A stretch of 49,184 nt of DNA from Siculibacillus lacustris (GCF_004328075.1 NZ_SJFN01000017.1:1-49184); one strand, 5' to 3'; shown: positions 28,644-38,104, counted from the stretch's first letter. Notes: generated by a model not told the origin, from the letters alone. A program made the numbers and translations.

Positions 28644-30328
28644 TGGCGAAGCGGACCCGGATCAAGGGTGACGAATTGGTGTTCCTGCCGCTCGGCGGCG
28701 TCGGCGAAATCGGAATGAATCTGGCGCTCTACGGTTTCGGACCGGACGGCGACCGCAAATGGCTGATGGTCGACTGCGGCATCACCTTCGCCTCGGAATT
28801 CGACGAACCGGGCGTCGATCTGATCTTCCCCGACGTGCGCTTCGCCGAAGCCGAACGCAAGAACATCGTCGGCATCGTGATCACCCACGCCCACGAAGAC
28901 CATTTCGGCGGACTGCTCGCGCTGTGGCCGAAGCTCAAGCTGCCGGTCTACATGACGCCCTTCGCCGCCGGCCTGCTCGAGGCCAAGGCGGCCGGCGAGA
29001 GCGGCGCGCCGACCATCCCGATCACCCGCTTCACTGCCGGGTCGCGGCTGCAGCTCGGCCCCTTCGCGATCGAGGCGATCGCCGTCGCCCATTCGATCCC
29101 GGAAGCCGTGGCGCTGGCGATCACCACGCCGCTCGGCACGGTGATCCACACCGGCGACTGGAAGATCGACCGTACGCCGGTCGGCACCTGGGCGACCGAT
29201 CTCGCCCGCTTCGCCGAACTCGGCGACGCCGGCGTGCGCGCCCTGATCTGCGATTCGACCAATGTCCTGCGCGAGGGCTCGAGCCCGTCGGAGCGCGACG
29301 TCGCCGTGAGCCTGACGCGGCTGATCGCCGAGGCTCCCGGTCGGGTCGGGGTGACCACCTTCGCCTCCAACATCGGCCGCATCCGCGCCGTGGCCGAAGC
29401 CGCGGTCGCCAACGACCGCAGCGTCGTGGTGCTCGGCCGCGCCATGCAGCGGGCGATCGCGGTGGCCCGCGAGCTCGGCCTGCTCGACGGCCTGCCCGAT
29501 TTCCACGACGATCAGGCCTACGGCTACCTGCCGCGCGAGAAGGTCGTGGCGCTGCTCACCGGCAGCCAGGGCGAGGCGCGCGCCGCGCTCGCCCGCATCG
29601 CCTCCGGCGAGCATCGCCATGTGGCGCTGTCGCCGGGCGACCGGATGATCTTCTCGTCGCGAACCATTCCCGGCAACGAGAAGGCGGTCAACGCCATCCA
29701 GAACGCGCTGGCCAAGGTCGGGGTCGAGATCCTCACCGACCGCGACGCCCTGGTCCACGTCTCCGGCCATCCCCGCCGCGGCGAGATGGCCGAGTTGTAT
29801 GCGGCGGTCCGTCCCCAGGTGGCGGTGCCGGTCCATGGCGAAGCCCTGCATCTCTCGGTGCATTCGCGCTTCGCCAAGTCGCTCGGGGTGCCGGAGATCG
29901 GCAATGCCCTCAACGGCCGCATGCTGCGCCTCGCCCCCGGCCCGGTGGCGGAAGTCGACGTGGTCTATTCCGGGCGGCTGTTCCGGGACGGCACGCTGCT
30001 GGTCGAGCCCGACGAGTCGGGCGCCGAACAGCGGCGCAAGGCGTCGTTTGCCGGCGTCGTGGTGGTGACCCTGGTGGTCGACGAGAAGGGCTCGGCCCTG
30101 ATCGATCCCCAGGCGGTGCTGGTCGGCCTGCCCGACGAGGACGCCCGCGGGACGACGTTCCTCAAGACCGTCGAGACGGCGGCCCGCACCACCCTCGAGG
30201 GCCTGCCGCGTCCGCGCCGGCGCGATCCCGATGCGGTCGCCGATTCGGTCCGGCGCGCCGTGCGCGGGGCGATTCACGAACGTTGGGGCAAGAAACCGAT
30301 CGTCGAGGTGCTCATCTCGGTGGTCTGA
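28640..30328 (+). CDS. rnj: Ribonuclease J
   Basis: This 562-residue metallo-beta-lactamase/beta-CASP nuclease has the Zn-binding motif HAHEDH near residue 83 and further motifs HTGDWKID, DSTNVLREG and SGHPRRGEM. RNase J combines endonuclease and 5'-3' exonuclease activity in mRNA decay and rRNA maturation. Two ATGs are adjacent (28640 and 28643); the second has better spacing from GAGG at 28632-28635. Its stop is followed by a strong hairpin at 30340-30371. Confidence 0.95.
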   Translation: MMAKRTRIKGDELVFLPLGGVGEIGMNLALYGFGPDGDRKWLMVDCGITFASEFDEPGVDLIFPDVRFAEAERKNIVGIVITHAHEDHFGGLLALWPKLKLPVYMTPFAAGLLEAKAAGESGAPTIPITRFTAGSRLQLGPFAIEAIAVAHSIPEAVALAITTPLGTVIHTGDWKIDRTPVGTWATDLARFAELGDAGVRALICDSTNVLREGSSPSERDVAVSLTRLIAEAPGRVGVTTFASNIGRIRAVAEAAVANDRSVVVLGRAMQRAIAVARELGLLDGLPDFHDDQAYGYLPREKVVALLTGSQGEARAALARIASGEHRHVALSPGDRMIFSSRTIPGNEKAVNAIQNALAKVGVEILTDRDALVHVSGHPRRGEMAELYAAVRPQVAVPVHGEALHLSVHSRFAKSLGVPEIGNALNGRMLRLAPGPVAEVDVVYSGRLFRDGTLLVEPDESGAEQRRKASFAGVVVVTLVVDEKGSALIDPQAVLVGLPDEDARGTTFLKTVETAARTTLEGLPRPRRRDPDAVADSVRRAVRGAIHERWGKKPIVEVLISVV

Positions 30329-30339
30329 CGTGGTAGTGC

Positions 30340-30371
30340 GGATTGTCCCGCCGCGCCGGCGGGACTAATCC
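30340..30371. terminator. Strong hairpin between rnj and mce
   Basis: GGATT plus GTCCCGCCG pairs with CGGCGGGAC plus AATCC around a CGC loop: 14 bp with one bulged T. It starts 12 bp after the rnj stop. No T-run follows on either strand, so it may be a processing or stabilising structure or a weak terminator. Confidence 0.6.
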
Positions 30372-30414
30372 TCATGGCGTGAAATTCGACCAAATCGACG
30401 GACGGAGCAGCAAG

Positions 30415-30819
30415 ATGATCGGACGCCTCAATCACGTGGCCATCGCCGTGAAGGATCTCGCGGCGGCGACGGCGGTCTACCGGGACACGCTCGGCGGCAA
30501 GGTCTCCGAGCCGCACGCGATCCCCGAGCACGGCGTCACGGTGGTCTTCGTCGAACTGCCCAACACCAAGATCGAGCTGTTGCAGCCGCTCGGCGAAGCC
30601 TCGCCGATCGCCGCCTTCCTCGAGAAGAACCCGGCCGGTGGCGTCCATCACGTCTGCTACGAAGTCGCCGACATCATCGCGGCGCGCGACCAGCTCAAGG
30701 CGGCCGGCGCGCGGGTGCTCGGCAACGGCGATCCCAAGATCGGTGCCCACGGCAAGCCGGTGCTGTTCCTGCACCCCAAGGACTTCCTCGGCACCCTGAC
30801 CGAGCTCGAGCAGGCCTGA
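30415..30819 (+). CDS. mce: Methylmalonyl-CoA epimerase
   Basis: This 134-residue VOC-fold protein has the metal-binding residues in LNHVAIAVKDL (His), GGVHHVCYEV (His) and HPKDFLGTLTELEQ (Glu). It interconverts the two methylmalonyl-CoA stereoisomers in propionate and branched-chain degradation. ATG 30415 follows GGAG; the upstream in-frame sequence crosses the hairpin and is not part of the family. Confidence 0.94.
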   Translation: MIGRLNHVAIAVKDLAAATAVYRDTLGGKVSEPHAIPEHGVTVVFVELPNTKIELLQPLGEASPIAAFLEKNPAGGVHHVCYEVADIIAARDQLKAAGARVLGNGDPKIGAHGKPVLFLHPKDFLGTLTELEQA

Positions 30820-30995
30820 GGGCCGGCCGGTCTTTCGCCGACGACCCCAGGGCCGCCGGCATCTTCGGAGGAAACGACGCAGCGCCGCCTTGGCGGACGC
30901 TCGCGCGAGGGCCATGATGGGAGGCGCCGTCGGGAAACCGATCGGCGCCTTCGTCGTCGCGCGATCCCCGTGCGGCCGCCCCGTGAGGCCCGCGC

Positions 30996-31268
30996 ATGCG
31001 CATCGGAACCGCCATCGCCGTCTATTTCGTGATCTGGTGGACGGTCTTGTTCCTGGTGCTGCCCTTCCGGGTGCGCACCCAGGGCGACGCCGGCGCCGTG
31101 GTGCCGGGCACGCCGTCTTCGGCGCCGGTCCGCCCGGCGCTGCTCGCCAAGGCGCTGTGGACCACGGTTCTGTCGGCGATCGTCTTCGCCGGCCTATGGG
31201 CGCTGCTCCACTCGGGTTTCTCGCTCGACGACGTGCCGTTCCTGCCGCGCTACGGCAACGGTTCCTGA
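30996..31268 (+). CDS. DUF1467 family membrane protein
   Basis: This 90-residue protein has two transmembrane helices. MRIGTAIAVYFVIWWTVLF followed by LPFRVRTQGD is the DUF1467 signature. The gene is typically found after mce in Hyphomicrobiales; its function is unknown. A 176-bp gap precedes it. CCCGCG-CGT-CGCGGG at 31272-31286 forms a small hairpin after its stop, between it and the convergent btaB. Confidence 0.9.
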   Translation: MRIGTAIAVYFVIWWTVLFLVLPFRVRTQGDAGAVVPGTPSSAPVRPALLAKALWTTVLSAIVFAGLWALLHSGFSLDDVPFLPRYGNGS

Positions 31269-31289
31269 GCCCCCGCGCGTCGCGGGCGG

Positions 31290-31958
31290 TCAGCCGAGCA
31301 CGTGGTACTGGGCGTAGCCGCGATGAAGCTCGAGGCTTTCCAGCGTCCGGCCATGCGCCCGGGCCGCGCGGGCGAGTTCACGCGCCAGATCGAGCCGCGG
31401 CGTGACGTGGAACAGCCGCAGCCAGGCCCACAGCAGGCGCCGCAGCGGTCCCGGCAGACCGCGCCCCGCGCCGAAGTCGACGACATGGAGCCGCCCGCCG
31501 GGGCCGAGCAGGCGTACCGCCTCGTCGATCGCCGCCGTCCAGGCCGGCACCATCGACAGGGTGTAGGAGAAATAGATCCGCTCGTAGCCGCCGACCCCGA
31601 AGATCGTCGCGGCGTCGAAGGCGGTGGCGTCGCCCTGGGCGAGGGTGATGCGCTCACTCAATCCGGCGCGGGCGACGTTGGCGCGCGCCGTCTTGAGCAT
31701 TTCCTCGGAGATGTCGAAGCCATGGAAGCGCGCGGCCGGGTGGCGGCGCGCCGCGGCGATCAGGTTGCGGGCGGTGCCGCAACCCATCTCCAGGACGGCC
31801 CCACCGGGCGGCGGCGCCAGATCGGCGATCAGCCGGTCGCGCCCGAGCAGGTAGTATTTGCGCGAAAGGTCATAGACGTGCCGCGTCAGGCGGTACATCC
31901 GATCCATCGCCTGCGCCTGAGGGCCGATCGCCGCCCCGCCCTTCGCCGCCGCGGTCAT
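31290..31958 (-). CDS. btaB: Betaine-lipid N-methyltransferase (BtaB-like)
   Basis: This 222-residue class I SAM-dependent methyltransferase has motif I VLEMGCGTARNLI and RHVYDLSRKYYLLGRDRLI near the N-terminus. YFSYTLSMVPAWTAAIDEA and VDFGAGRGLPGPLRRLLWAWL match BtaB. It trimethylates diacylglyceryl homoserine to the betaine lipid DGTS. The start (ATG 31958) lies 5 bp after the btaA stop, so the two form an operon. Confidence 0.9.
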   Translation of the reverse strand: MTAAAKGGAAIGPQAQAMDRMYRLTRHVYDLSRKYYLLGRDRLIADLAPPPGGAVLEMGCGTARNLIAAARRHPAARFHGFDISEEMLKTARANVARAGLSERITLAQGDATAFDAATIFGVGGYERIYFSYTLSMVPAWTAAIDEAVRLLGPGGRLHVVDFGAGRGLPGPLRRLLWAWLRLFHVTPRLDLARELARAARAHGRTLESLELHRGYAQYHVLG

Positions 31959-31963
31959 CGCCG

Positions 31964-33175
31964 TCAGGCCGCCCGATAGAGGTGGAAGGCGCCGTAGATC
32001 GACGAGCGATCGCGCGCGGTGTGGCCGATCGAGGCCTCGCGCTCGTAGGTCCAGCGCGCCATGATCTCCGGCGCCAGGGTCGTCTCGAGGGCGCTGTCGT
32101 CGCCGGCGGTGCGGAAGATCACCCGCGCGCCGGGCCGCGCGGTCCGGGTGATCTCGGCCCACAGCGCCCGCATCTGGTCGGGGGTCATCCAATCCTGGGC
32201 GTCGAGCAGCACGTAGCCGTCGAGGTCGTTCTCGGGCCGGGCGGCGAGATGCTCGGTCATCGAGGCATGGGTGACGGTGGCGCGGGCGGCGTTGGCCTTG
32301 ACCGTCTCGTAATTGTCGCGGGCGAGATAGAGCGGCACCGCCACCCGGTTCTCGCGATCGTAGCCGCGGCCGAAGGCCTGCCAGGCGAAATAATTGTCTT
32401 CGACGGGGAAGTCGCAGGCGAGTTTCTCGAGACGCCCGCGCAGCAGCCCGGCCATGTCGCCGCCGGAGGCCGCCGAGAGATAGGCGAACTGCGCCGGGGG
32501 GATGCCGAGGCCGTAGAGCGAAACCGGCATGCGGGTCAGCCAACGCACCAGACGCGTCTCGAACACCGGAGCGAGGGTTTCCTCGAACAGGCGGCGCTGC
32601 TCTTCCAGGCTCTCGGCCTTCAGCATCAGGGCCGGATTCTTGCCGTAGATCCGGGCGAGGAGATGGACGGTGCCGATGAAGCGGCCGAGCAGGCCGAAGC
32701 GATAGACGTTGCGCGCGAAGAGATCGATGCGGCGGCCGCCGAAGGGGCGCCGGGCGTCCCAATAGGCGCGGCTGACCGGGTCGAGCGCCGGGGCGACGAA
32801 GCGATCGTAGAGCGCGACATTGGCCTTCTCGTCGGCGTGGCCGAAGAAGCGGAAGAACTGCTCGTGGCCGGGCAGGGCGACGATCGCCGCCAGCTTCAGC
32901 CGCAAGAGGGCGACATGCGCCGGGTTGAGGTCGACCGCGGTGATGTTCTCCGGATCGGCGGTCAGGTAGTTCATGACGTTGCAGCCGCCCGAGGCGATCG
33001 TCACGATCCGCTTGCCGGGGCCGAGATCGAGGGCGGCCATGTCGACCGCCGGATCTTCCCAGATCTGCGGATAGACGAGACCGGAGAAGGCCAGCGTGAA
33101 GAGGCGCTCGAGCAGCCCGCGCCCGGAGGCGAACGGGTTGGCATGGACGGCGTCGGAAAGCAGGTCGTTGGCCAA
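31964..33175 (-). CDS. btaA: SAM:diacylglycerol 3-amino-3-carboxypropyltransferase (BtaA)
   Basis: The product has 403 residues and belongs to the DUF3419/BtaA family. FSGLVYPQIWEDPAVDMAAL, ITIASGGCNVMNYL (read here as VTIASGGCNVMNYL) and AVDLNPAHVALLRLKL are typical. It transfers the 3-amino-3-carboxypropyl group of SAM to diacylglycerol, the first step of betaine-lipid synthesis. I chose TTG 33175 (MANDLLSDAVHANPFASG), preceded at 6 bases by AGGGAGA; no ATG or GTG in the frame has comparable support, and the upstream sequence is Arg/Pro-rich noise. In other alphaproteobacteria these genes are induced by phosphate limitation; I see no PHO box here. Confidence 0.9.
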   Translation of the reverse strand: MANDLLSDAVHANPFASGRGLLERLFTLAFSGLVYPQIWEDPAVDMAALDLGPGKRIVTIASGGCNVMNYLTADPENITAVDLNPAHVALLRLKLAAIVALPGHEQFFRFFGHADEKANVALYDRFVAPALDPVSRAYWDARRPFGGRRIDLFARNVYRFGLLGRFIGTVHLLARIYGKNPALMLKAESLEEQRRLFEETLAPVFETRLVRWLTRMPVSLYGLGIPPAQFAYLSAASGGDMAGLLRGRLEKLACDFPVEDNYFAWQAFGRGYDRENRVAVPLYLARDNYETVKANAARATVTHASMTEHLAARPENDLDGYVLLDAQDWMTPDQMRALWAEITRTARPGARVIFRTAGDDSALETTLAPEIMARWTYEREASIGHTARDRSSIYGAFHLYRAA

Positions 33176-33491
33176 TGCGGTCTCCCTGGGTCGAGGACCC
33201 GCGCGCGGCGGAGATTCGCCATCGCGAGGTTGGGGCGAGCACAGAGCACTCTTCGGCAACGGTTTTGCGACATCGCGGCGCGGCAGAGCATGGATTGGCC
33301 GAAGGTCGCGGAATTTCGGCTCCGTGTTGCGTCGCCGAGGCCCCGGGAATTTCTTCGCGCCGGTCCGGCCGCGACCGTCGCGGAGCGCGTTCGACTCTGA
33401 GATACTGCGCCTCCGTCCGGTTCGGCCCCGGGTCGGCCGGCGCCGTCGCGGCGCCGCGGATCTTCGGCCGAAACAGCGAGAACGACGCCCC
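33176..33491. other. Divergent intergenic region, btaA / molybdopterin oxidoreductase
   Basis: These 316 bp should contain both promoters. I find no convincing -35/-10 pair and no repeat resembling two CTGTCAT half-sites of a PHO box on either strand. Frames extend through it from both genes but look non-coding. Confidence 0.55.
33181..33187 (-). promoter_or_regulatory. Ribosome binding site setting a TTG start for btaA
   Basis: AGGGAGA on the minus strand ends 5-6 bases before the TTG at 33175 and decides the start of btaA. Confidence 0.6.
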
Positions 33492-35609
33492 ATGAATCGT
33501 CCGTCGCCCGTGCGGGTCGCCCGCACCACCTGTCCGCACGACTGCCCGTCGACCTGTTCGCTGGAGGTCGAGGTGCTCGACGCCCACACCATCGGCCGGG
33601 TGCGCGGATCGACCGAGAACACCTATACCGCCGGGGTGATCTGCGCCAAGGTCGCCCGCTACGCCGAGCGGGTCCATTCCCCGAAGCGCCTGCTCAAGCC
33701 CCTGCTGCGCACCGGCCCCAAAGGCTCCGGCCAGTTCCGCGAGATCGGCTGGGAGGAGGCGCTCGACCGGGTCGCCGAGGCTTTCCTCGCCGCGGAAGCC
33801 GCCCATGGCGCGGAGAGCGTGTGGCCCTATTTCTACGCCGGGACGATGGGGCAGGTGCAGCGCGACGGCATCAACCGGCTGCGCCACGCCAAGAAATATT
33901 CCGAGGAATTCGGCTCGATCTGCACCAATCTCGCCTGGACCGGCTGGATCGCCGGCACCGGCCGGCTGACCGGCGTCGATCCGCGCGAGATGGCCAAGTC
34001 GGATCTGGTGGTGATCTGGGGCACCAATGCGGTCGCCACCCAGGTCAACGTCATGACCCACGCGATACGCGCCCGCAAGGAGCGCGGCGCCCGCATCGCG
34101 GTGATCGACGTCTACCGCACCGCCACCATGGATCAGGCCGACATCGGTCTGGTGCTGCGCCCCGGCACCGATGCGGCGCTGGCCTGCGCGGTGATGCACG
34201 TGCTGTTCCGCGACAACCTCGCCGATCGCGCGTTCCTCGCCAGCCATTCCGACGTGCCCGAAGAGCTCGAGGCCCATCTCGCCACCCGCACGCCGGAATG
34301 GGCGGCGGCGATCACCGGGCTCACGGTCGGAGAGATCGAGGGCTTCGCCCGCGCCATCGGCACCACGCCCAAGACCTTCTTCCGCCTCGGCTACGGGTTC
34401 TCGCGCCAGCGCAACGGCACGGTGGCGATGCATGCGGCGAGTTGCGTCCCGGTGGTCGCGGGCTCGTGGCGCCACGAGGGGGGAGGGGCCTTCCACAACA
34501 ACGGCGCGATCTTCAAGATCGACAAGTCGCTGGTCGAGGGCTCGGACCTGCGCGATCCCTCGGTTCGCCGGCTCGACCAGTGCCGCATCGGGGCGATCCT
34601 GAACGGCGATTCCGTTTCGCTCAAGGGCGGCGCGCCGGTCAAAGCGATGCTGATCCAGAACACCAATCCGCTGTCGGTCGCGCCCGATCAGGAGAAGGTG
34701 CGCTCGGGCTTCGCCCGCGAGGATCTGTTCGTGGCGGTCCACGAGCAGTTCATGACCGACACCGCGAGAATGGCCGACGTGGTGCTGCCGGCCACCATGT
34801 TCCTCGAGCACGACGACCTCTATCGCGGCGGCGGCAACCAGTACCTGCTGCTCGGACCGAAGGTGATCGAGCCGCCGGGCGAAGCGCGGGAGAATCACCG
34901 GGTGATCTGCGATCTCGCCGGCCGGCTGGGGGCGAGCCATCCCGGCTTCGACATGACGGCGCGCGAGCACGTCGACTGGATGCTGCGCAAGGGCGGCTAC
35001 GGCACCTTCGAAGGGCTGGTCGACCGGCCGCTGATCGATTGTCAGCCGGAATATGAGACGGCTCACTTTCTCGGTGGATTCGGCTATCCGGACGGACGGT
35101 TCCGCTTCGCGCCGAACTGGACCGAGGTCGCCGCCAGCAACGACGGGCCGATGGGGCCGTGGCGCGACATGCCGCGGCTGCCCGACCAGTGGGACGTGAT
35201 CGAGACCGCCACCGACGCCCATCCGTTCCGTCTGGTGACCCCGCCGGCGCGCAATTTCCTCAATTCCTCCTTCGCCGAGACCGCGACCTCGGCCGCCAAG
35301 GAGGGCGCGCCGACGGTCAAGATGCATCCCGCCGACCTCGCCCGCCTCGGCCTCGCCGACGGCGAGACGGTGCGGCTGGTCAACGAGCGCGGCGCGGTGA
35401 CGCTGGCGGTCAAGTCCTACGATGGCTTACAAATCGGCGTGCTGGTGGCCGAAGGGATCTTTCCCAACACCGCCTTCGTCGACGGCCGCGGCATCAACAC
35501 CCTGACCGGCGCCGACCAGCCGGCGCCCTATGGCGGCGCCGCCTTCCATGACGTCAAAGTGAGGGTGGAGCGGGCGATTCCGGCCGAGGTGTTGCCGTTC
35601 GGCCCTTGA
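33492..35609 (+). CDS. Molybdopterin oxidoreductase (DMSO reductase family), substrate unknown
   Basis: The product has 705 residues. The N-terminal [4Fe-4S] motif is complete: CPHDCPSTC plus the cysteine of GVICAK. Mo-bis-PGD-binding stretches include WGTNAVATQVN, NTNPLSVAPDQEKV and the C-terminal molydopterin-dinucleotide domain (VKMHPADLARLGLADGE). No twin-arginine signal is present, so it is cytoplasmic. No partner electron-transfer or membrane subunit adjoins it. It resembles a group of stand-alone bacterial oxidoreductases of unknown substrate. The ATG at 33492 is followed directly by MNRPSPVRVARTTC. Confidence 0.88.
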   Translation: MNRPSPVRVARTTCPHDCPSTCSLEVEVLDAHTIGRVRGSTENTYTAGVICAKVARYAERVHSPKRLLKPLLRTGPKGSGQFREIGWEEALDRVAEAFLAAEAAHGAESVWPYFYAGTMGQVQRDGINRLRHAKKYSEEFGSICTNLAWTGWIAGTGRLTGVDPREMAKSDLVVIWGTNAVATQVNVMTHAIRARKERGARIAVIDVYRTATMDQADIGLVLRPGTDAALACAVMHVLFRDNLADRAFLASHSDVPEELEAHLATRTPEWAAAITGLTVGEIEGFARAIGTTPKTFFRLGYGFSRQRNGTVAMHAASCVPVVAGSWRHEGGGAFHNNGAIFKIDKSLVEGSDLRDPSVRRLDQCRIGAILNGDSVSLKGGAPVKAMLIQNTNPLSVAPDQEKVRSGFAREDLFVAVHEQFMTDTARMADVVLPATMFLEHDDLYRGGGNQYLLLGPKVIEPPGEARENHRVICDLAGRLGASHPGFDMTAREHVDWMLRKGGYGTFEGLVDRPLIDCQPEYETAHFLGGFGYPDGRFRFAPNWTEVAASNDGPMGPWRDMPRLPDQWDVIETATDAHPFRLVTPPARNFLNSSFAETATSAAKEGAPTVKMHPADLARLGLADGETVRLVNERGAVTLAVKSYDGLQIGVLVAEGIFPNTAFVDGRGINTLTGADQPAPYGGAAFHDVKVRVERAIPAEVLPFGP

Positions 35610-35701
35610 GCGGGACGGCGCACGCGGTTACCCAACGGACGAATTTCCAACCGTCGCCTCGGTGCGGACTCCCGCACCGTCTTTTCCGGAGTCTCGTCCC
35701 G

Positions 35702-36031
35702 ATGTCCGCTCTCGCCGCCGCCCGTTCCGCCGTTCTCGCCGCCGTCCTCGCCTCGGTCGCCGCCCTGCCGGCCTTCGCCGCCGGAGCCTCGACGGAAGCC
35801 GAAGCGGCCCGCGATCAGGTCCGCCGTCTCGTCCTCGACAGCTGCGTCTATACCGAATCGGCCAAAGACGTGGTCAAGAAGGACAAGATCGTCGACGCCT
35901 GCCAGTGCGCCGCGACCCGCGCCCTGAAGGGGATCAAGACGGAAGAGTTCACGCCGATCGCCGAATCCAAGAACGTGCCCGATGCGTGGCTGACCGCCGC
36001 CGGCGAAGCCTACGCCGCCTGCCTGCGCTGA
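35702..36031 (+). CDS. Small secreted Cys-containing hypothetical protein
   Basis: The product has 109 residues, with an Ala-rich signal peptide (AVLAAVLASVAALPAFAAGA, cleavage likely after AFA). The mature protein of about 80 residues is Lys/Asp-rich with four cysteines (SCVY, ACQCA, AACL), suggesting two periplasmic disulfides. I recognise no family. GGAG lies about 10 bases before the ATG. It is followed after 30 bp by the convergent purN. Confidence 0.75.
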   Translation: MSALAAARSAVLAAVLASVAALPAFAAGASTEAEAARDQVRRLVLDSCVYTESAKDVVKKDKIVDACQCAATRALKGIKTEEFTPIAESKNVPDAWLTAAGEAYAACLR

Positions 36032-36061
36032 GGCACGGCGCATCCGCCATCGGTCTCGGCG

Positions 36062-36742
36062 TCACAGCGGCGCGATCAACGCGCCGTCGCCGCCGGCGCC
36101 GGTGGTGATGACCCGCTCGCGGCCCTCGCCGTCGACCACCACCCGCGCCGCGCCGCTCGCCACCCGGGCGAGCGCCAGGGGATAGATGCGGTGCTCCTGC
36201 ACCAGCACCCGCGCGGCCAAAGTCTCGGGCGTATCGTCGTCGAGCACCGGCACCGCCGCCTGGACGATGATCGGCCCGACGTCCATCTCCGGCCGGACGA
36301 AATGCACCGTGCAGCCGGTGATCTTGACGCCGTCGGCGAGGGCGCGAGCATGGGTGTGCAGGCCCTTGTAGGCGGGCAGCAGCGCCGGGTGGATGTTGAT
36401 CAGGCGATCGGGCCAGCGCTCGATGAACCACGGCGTGAGCAGCCGCAGGAAGCCGGCCAGCGCCACGATCTCGACGCCGTGCGCCTCGAGCACCGCCTGC
36501 ACCGCCTCTTCGAATGACCGCCGGTCGGGGTAGGCCTTGTGATCGACCACCGCGGTGGCGATTCCGGCGGCCTGCGCCTTGGCGAGCCCGCCGGCGTCGG
36601 CGCGGTTCGACACCACCACGACGATCTCGGCCGGGTGATCGGGAGCGCGTGCCGCGGCGATCAGCGCCGCCATGTTGGAGCCGCCGCCGGAGATCAGCAC
36701 GCCGACCCGTCGACGGGCCGGCGCCGGATCGCCCGCCCTCAC
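36062..36742 (-). CDS. purN: Phosphoribosylglycinamide formyltransferase
   Basis: The product has 226 residues. [13 protein letters not shown] binds the substrate phosphate; [12 protein letters not shown] carries the catalytic Asn and His, and the Asp follows in [12 protein letters not shown]. It transfers a formyl group from 10-formyl-tetrahydrofolate in step 3 of purine synthesis. The start is GTG 36742, overlapping the purM stop as GTGA. Confidence 0.94.
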   Translation of the reverse strand: MRAGDPAPARRRVGVLISGGGSNMAALIAAARAPDHPAEIVVVVSNRADAGGLAKAQAAGIATAVVDHKAYPDRRSFEEAVQAVLEAHGVEIVALAGFLRLLTPWFIERWPDRLINIHPALLPAYKGLHTHARALADGVKITGCTVHFVRPEMDVGPIIVQAAVPVLDDDTPETLAARVLVQEHRIYPLALARVASGAARVVVDGEGRERVITTGAGGDGALIAPL

Positions 36743-37845
36743 GACGCCGACCAGGCGAGGTCGAGCTTGCCGCGGGTGTCGACCCAGGCGCGCTTGCCGT
36801 GTTCGACCGCGTCGCGGCCCGAGCCGTCCTGCAGCCAGCCGAGAGTCACGCAACGCTCGCCCATGCCGCGCAGCGCCTCGGAAATGTCGTGGGCCTTGTC
36901 GGCCTCGACCACCAGCACCATGCCGATGCCGCAGTTGAAGGTGCGCAGCATCTCCTGCGGCTCGATGTGGCCGATCGTCGCCATCCAGCGGAACACCGCC
37001 GGCACCGCACAGGCGTAGAGATCGATCTCGGCGACGCAGAGGTCGGGCAGCACCCGCGGCATGTTCTCGAGGAAGCCCCCGCCGGTGATGTGGGCCATCG
37101 CCTTGATGCCGCCGACGGTGCGGATCGTCTCGAGGATCGGCTTGACGTAGAGCTTGGTCGGGGTCAGCAGGGCGCGGGCGAGCGAGGTGCCCGGCTGGAA
37201 CGGCGCCTCGTCGTCCCAGGCGAGCCCTGCCTCGCGGACCAGACGACGGACCAGCGAATAGCCGTTGGAATGGACGCCCGAGGAACCGATGCCGAGCAGC
37301 ACGTCGCCGGGGCCGGTGTTCTTCTTCGGCAGCACGTCCTCGCGTTCGACCGCACCGACCGCGAAGCCCGCGAGGTCGTAGTCGCCGGCCGCGTACATGT
37401 CCGGCATCTCGGCGGTCTCGCCGCCGATCAGCGCGCAGCCGGACTGCCGGCAGCCCTCGGCGATGCCTTCGATGACCTTGGCCGCGACGTCGAGATCGAG
37501 CTTGCCGCAGGCAAAATAGTCGAGGAAGAACAAGGGCTCGGCGCCCTGGACGACGAGATCGTTGACGCTCATCGCGACGAGGTCGATGCCGATCGTCTCG
37601 TGCAGGCCGGTCTCGATGGCGATCTTCAGCTTGGTGCCGACGCCGTCGTTGGCGGCGACCAGCACCGGATCGCGATAGCCGCAGGCCTTGAGATCGAACA
37701 GACCGCCGAAGCCGCCGATGTCGCTGTCGGCGCCGAGCCGGCGCGTCGCCTTGACGATCGGTGCGATCCGCGACACCAGCGCGTTGCCGGCCCCGACGTC
37801 GACCCCCGCCTGAGCATAGGTCCAACCGTTCTTCGCATCGGTCAT
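36739..37845 (-). CDS. purM: Phosphoribosylformylglycinamidine cyclo-ligase
   Basis: The product has 368 residues. [30 protein letters not shown] and [15 protein letters not shown] are the AIR synthetase motifs for ATP and FGAM binding. It performs step 5 of purine synthesis. It is coupled to purN. ATG 37845 is chosen for its family N-terminus ([17 protein letters not shown]). A 259-bp region separates it from the divergent phospholipid gene; I see no purine riboswitch or clear promoter there. Confidence 0.95.
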   Translation of the reverse strand: MTDAKNGWTYAQAGVDVGAGNALVSRIAPIVKATRRLGADSDIGGFGGLFDLKACGYRDPVLVAANDGVGTKLKIAIETGLHETIGIDLVAMSVNDLVVQGAEPLFFLDYFACGKLDLDVAAKVIEGIAEGCRQSGCALIGGETAEMPDMYAAGDYDLAGFAVGAVEREDVLPKKNTGPGDVLLGIGSSGVHSNGYSLVRRLVREAGLAWDDEAPFQPGTSLARALLTPTKLYVKPILETIRTVGGIKAMAHITGGGFLENMPRVLPDLCVAEIDLYACAVPAVFRWMATIGHIEPQEMLRTFNCGIGMVLVVEADKAHDISEALRGMGERCVTLGWLQDGSGRDAVEHGKRAWVDTRGKLDLAWSAS

Positions 37846-38104
37846 GGTGGCAGATCCCCGCACGTTGCCTCGACCGCGGGAATGGACGATCGGCCGCCGA
37901 TTTGCAAGCCCACAACAGGTCGAGCGGCATCGGCGCCGCCGTCGATCGCCCCGCCCGGCGGCGCCCGGCGACGCGGAATTCGACCCGCCGGCGACACAAA
38001 TCGTCGCCCCGCGGGCTTGCGGCCGCGTTGCCCCTTGGGTTCGGCCGTCCGAAGGGCCACATTGAGAGGCGAAGGGGGGCAAAGGGCGATCGGGAGGCGC
38101 CGCG

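Noticed and set aside
33176-33491. PHO box for btaA
   Set aside because: I found no pair of CTGTCAT-like half-sites 11 bp apart on either strand.
37846-38104. Purine-type riboswitch upstream of purM
   Set aside because: No recognisable purine-riboswitch core or stem arrangement is visible, and such elements are not expected in this lineage.
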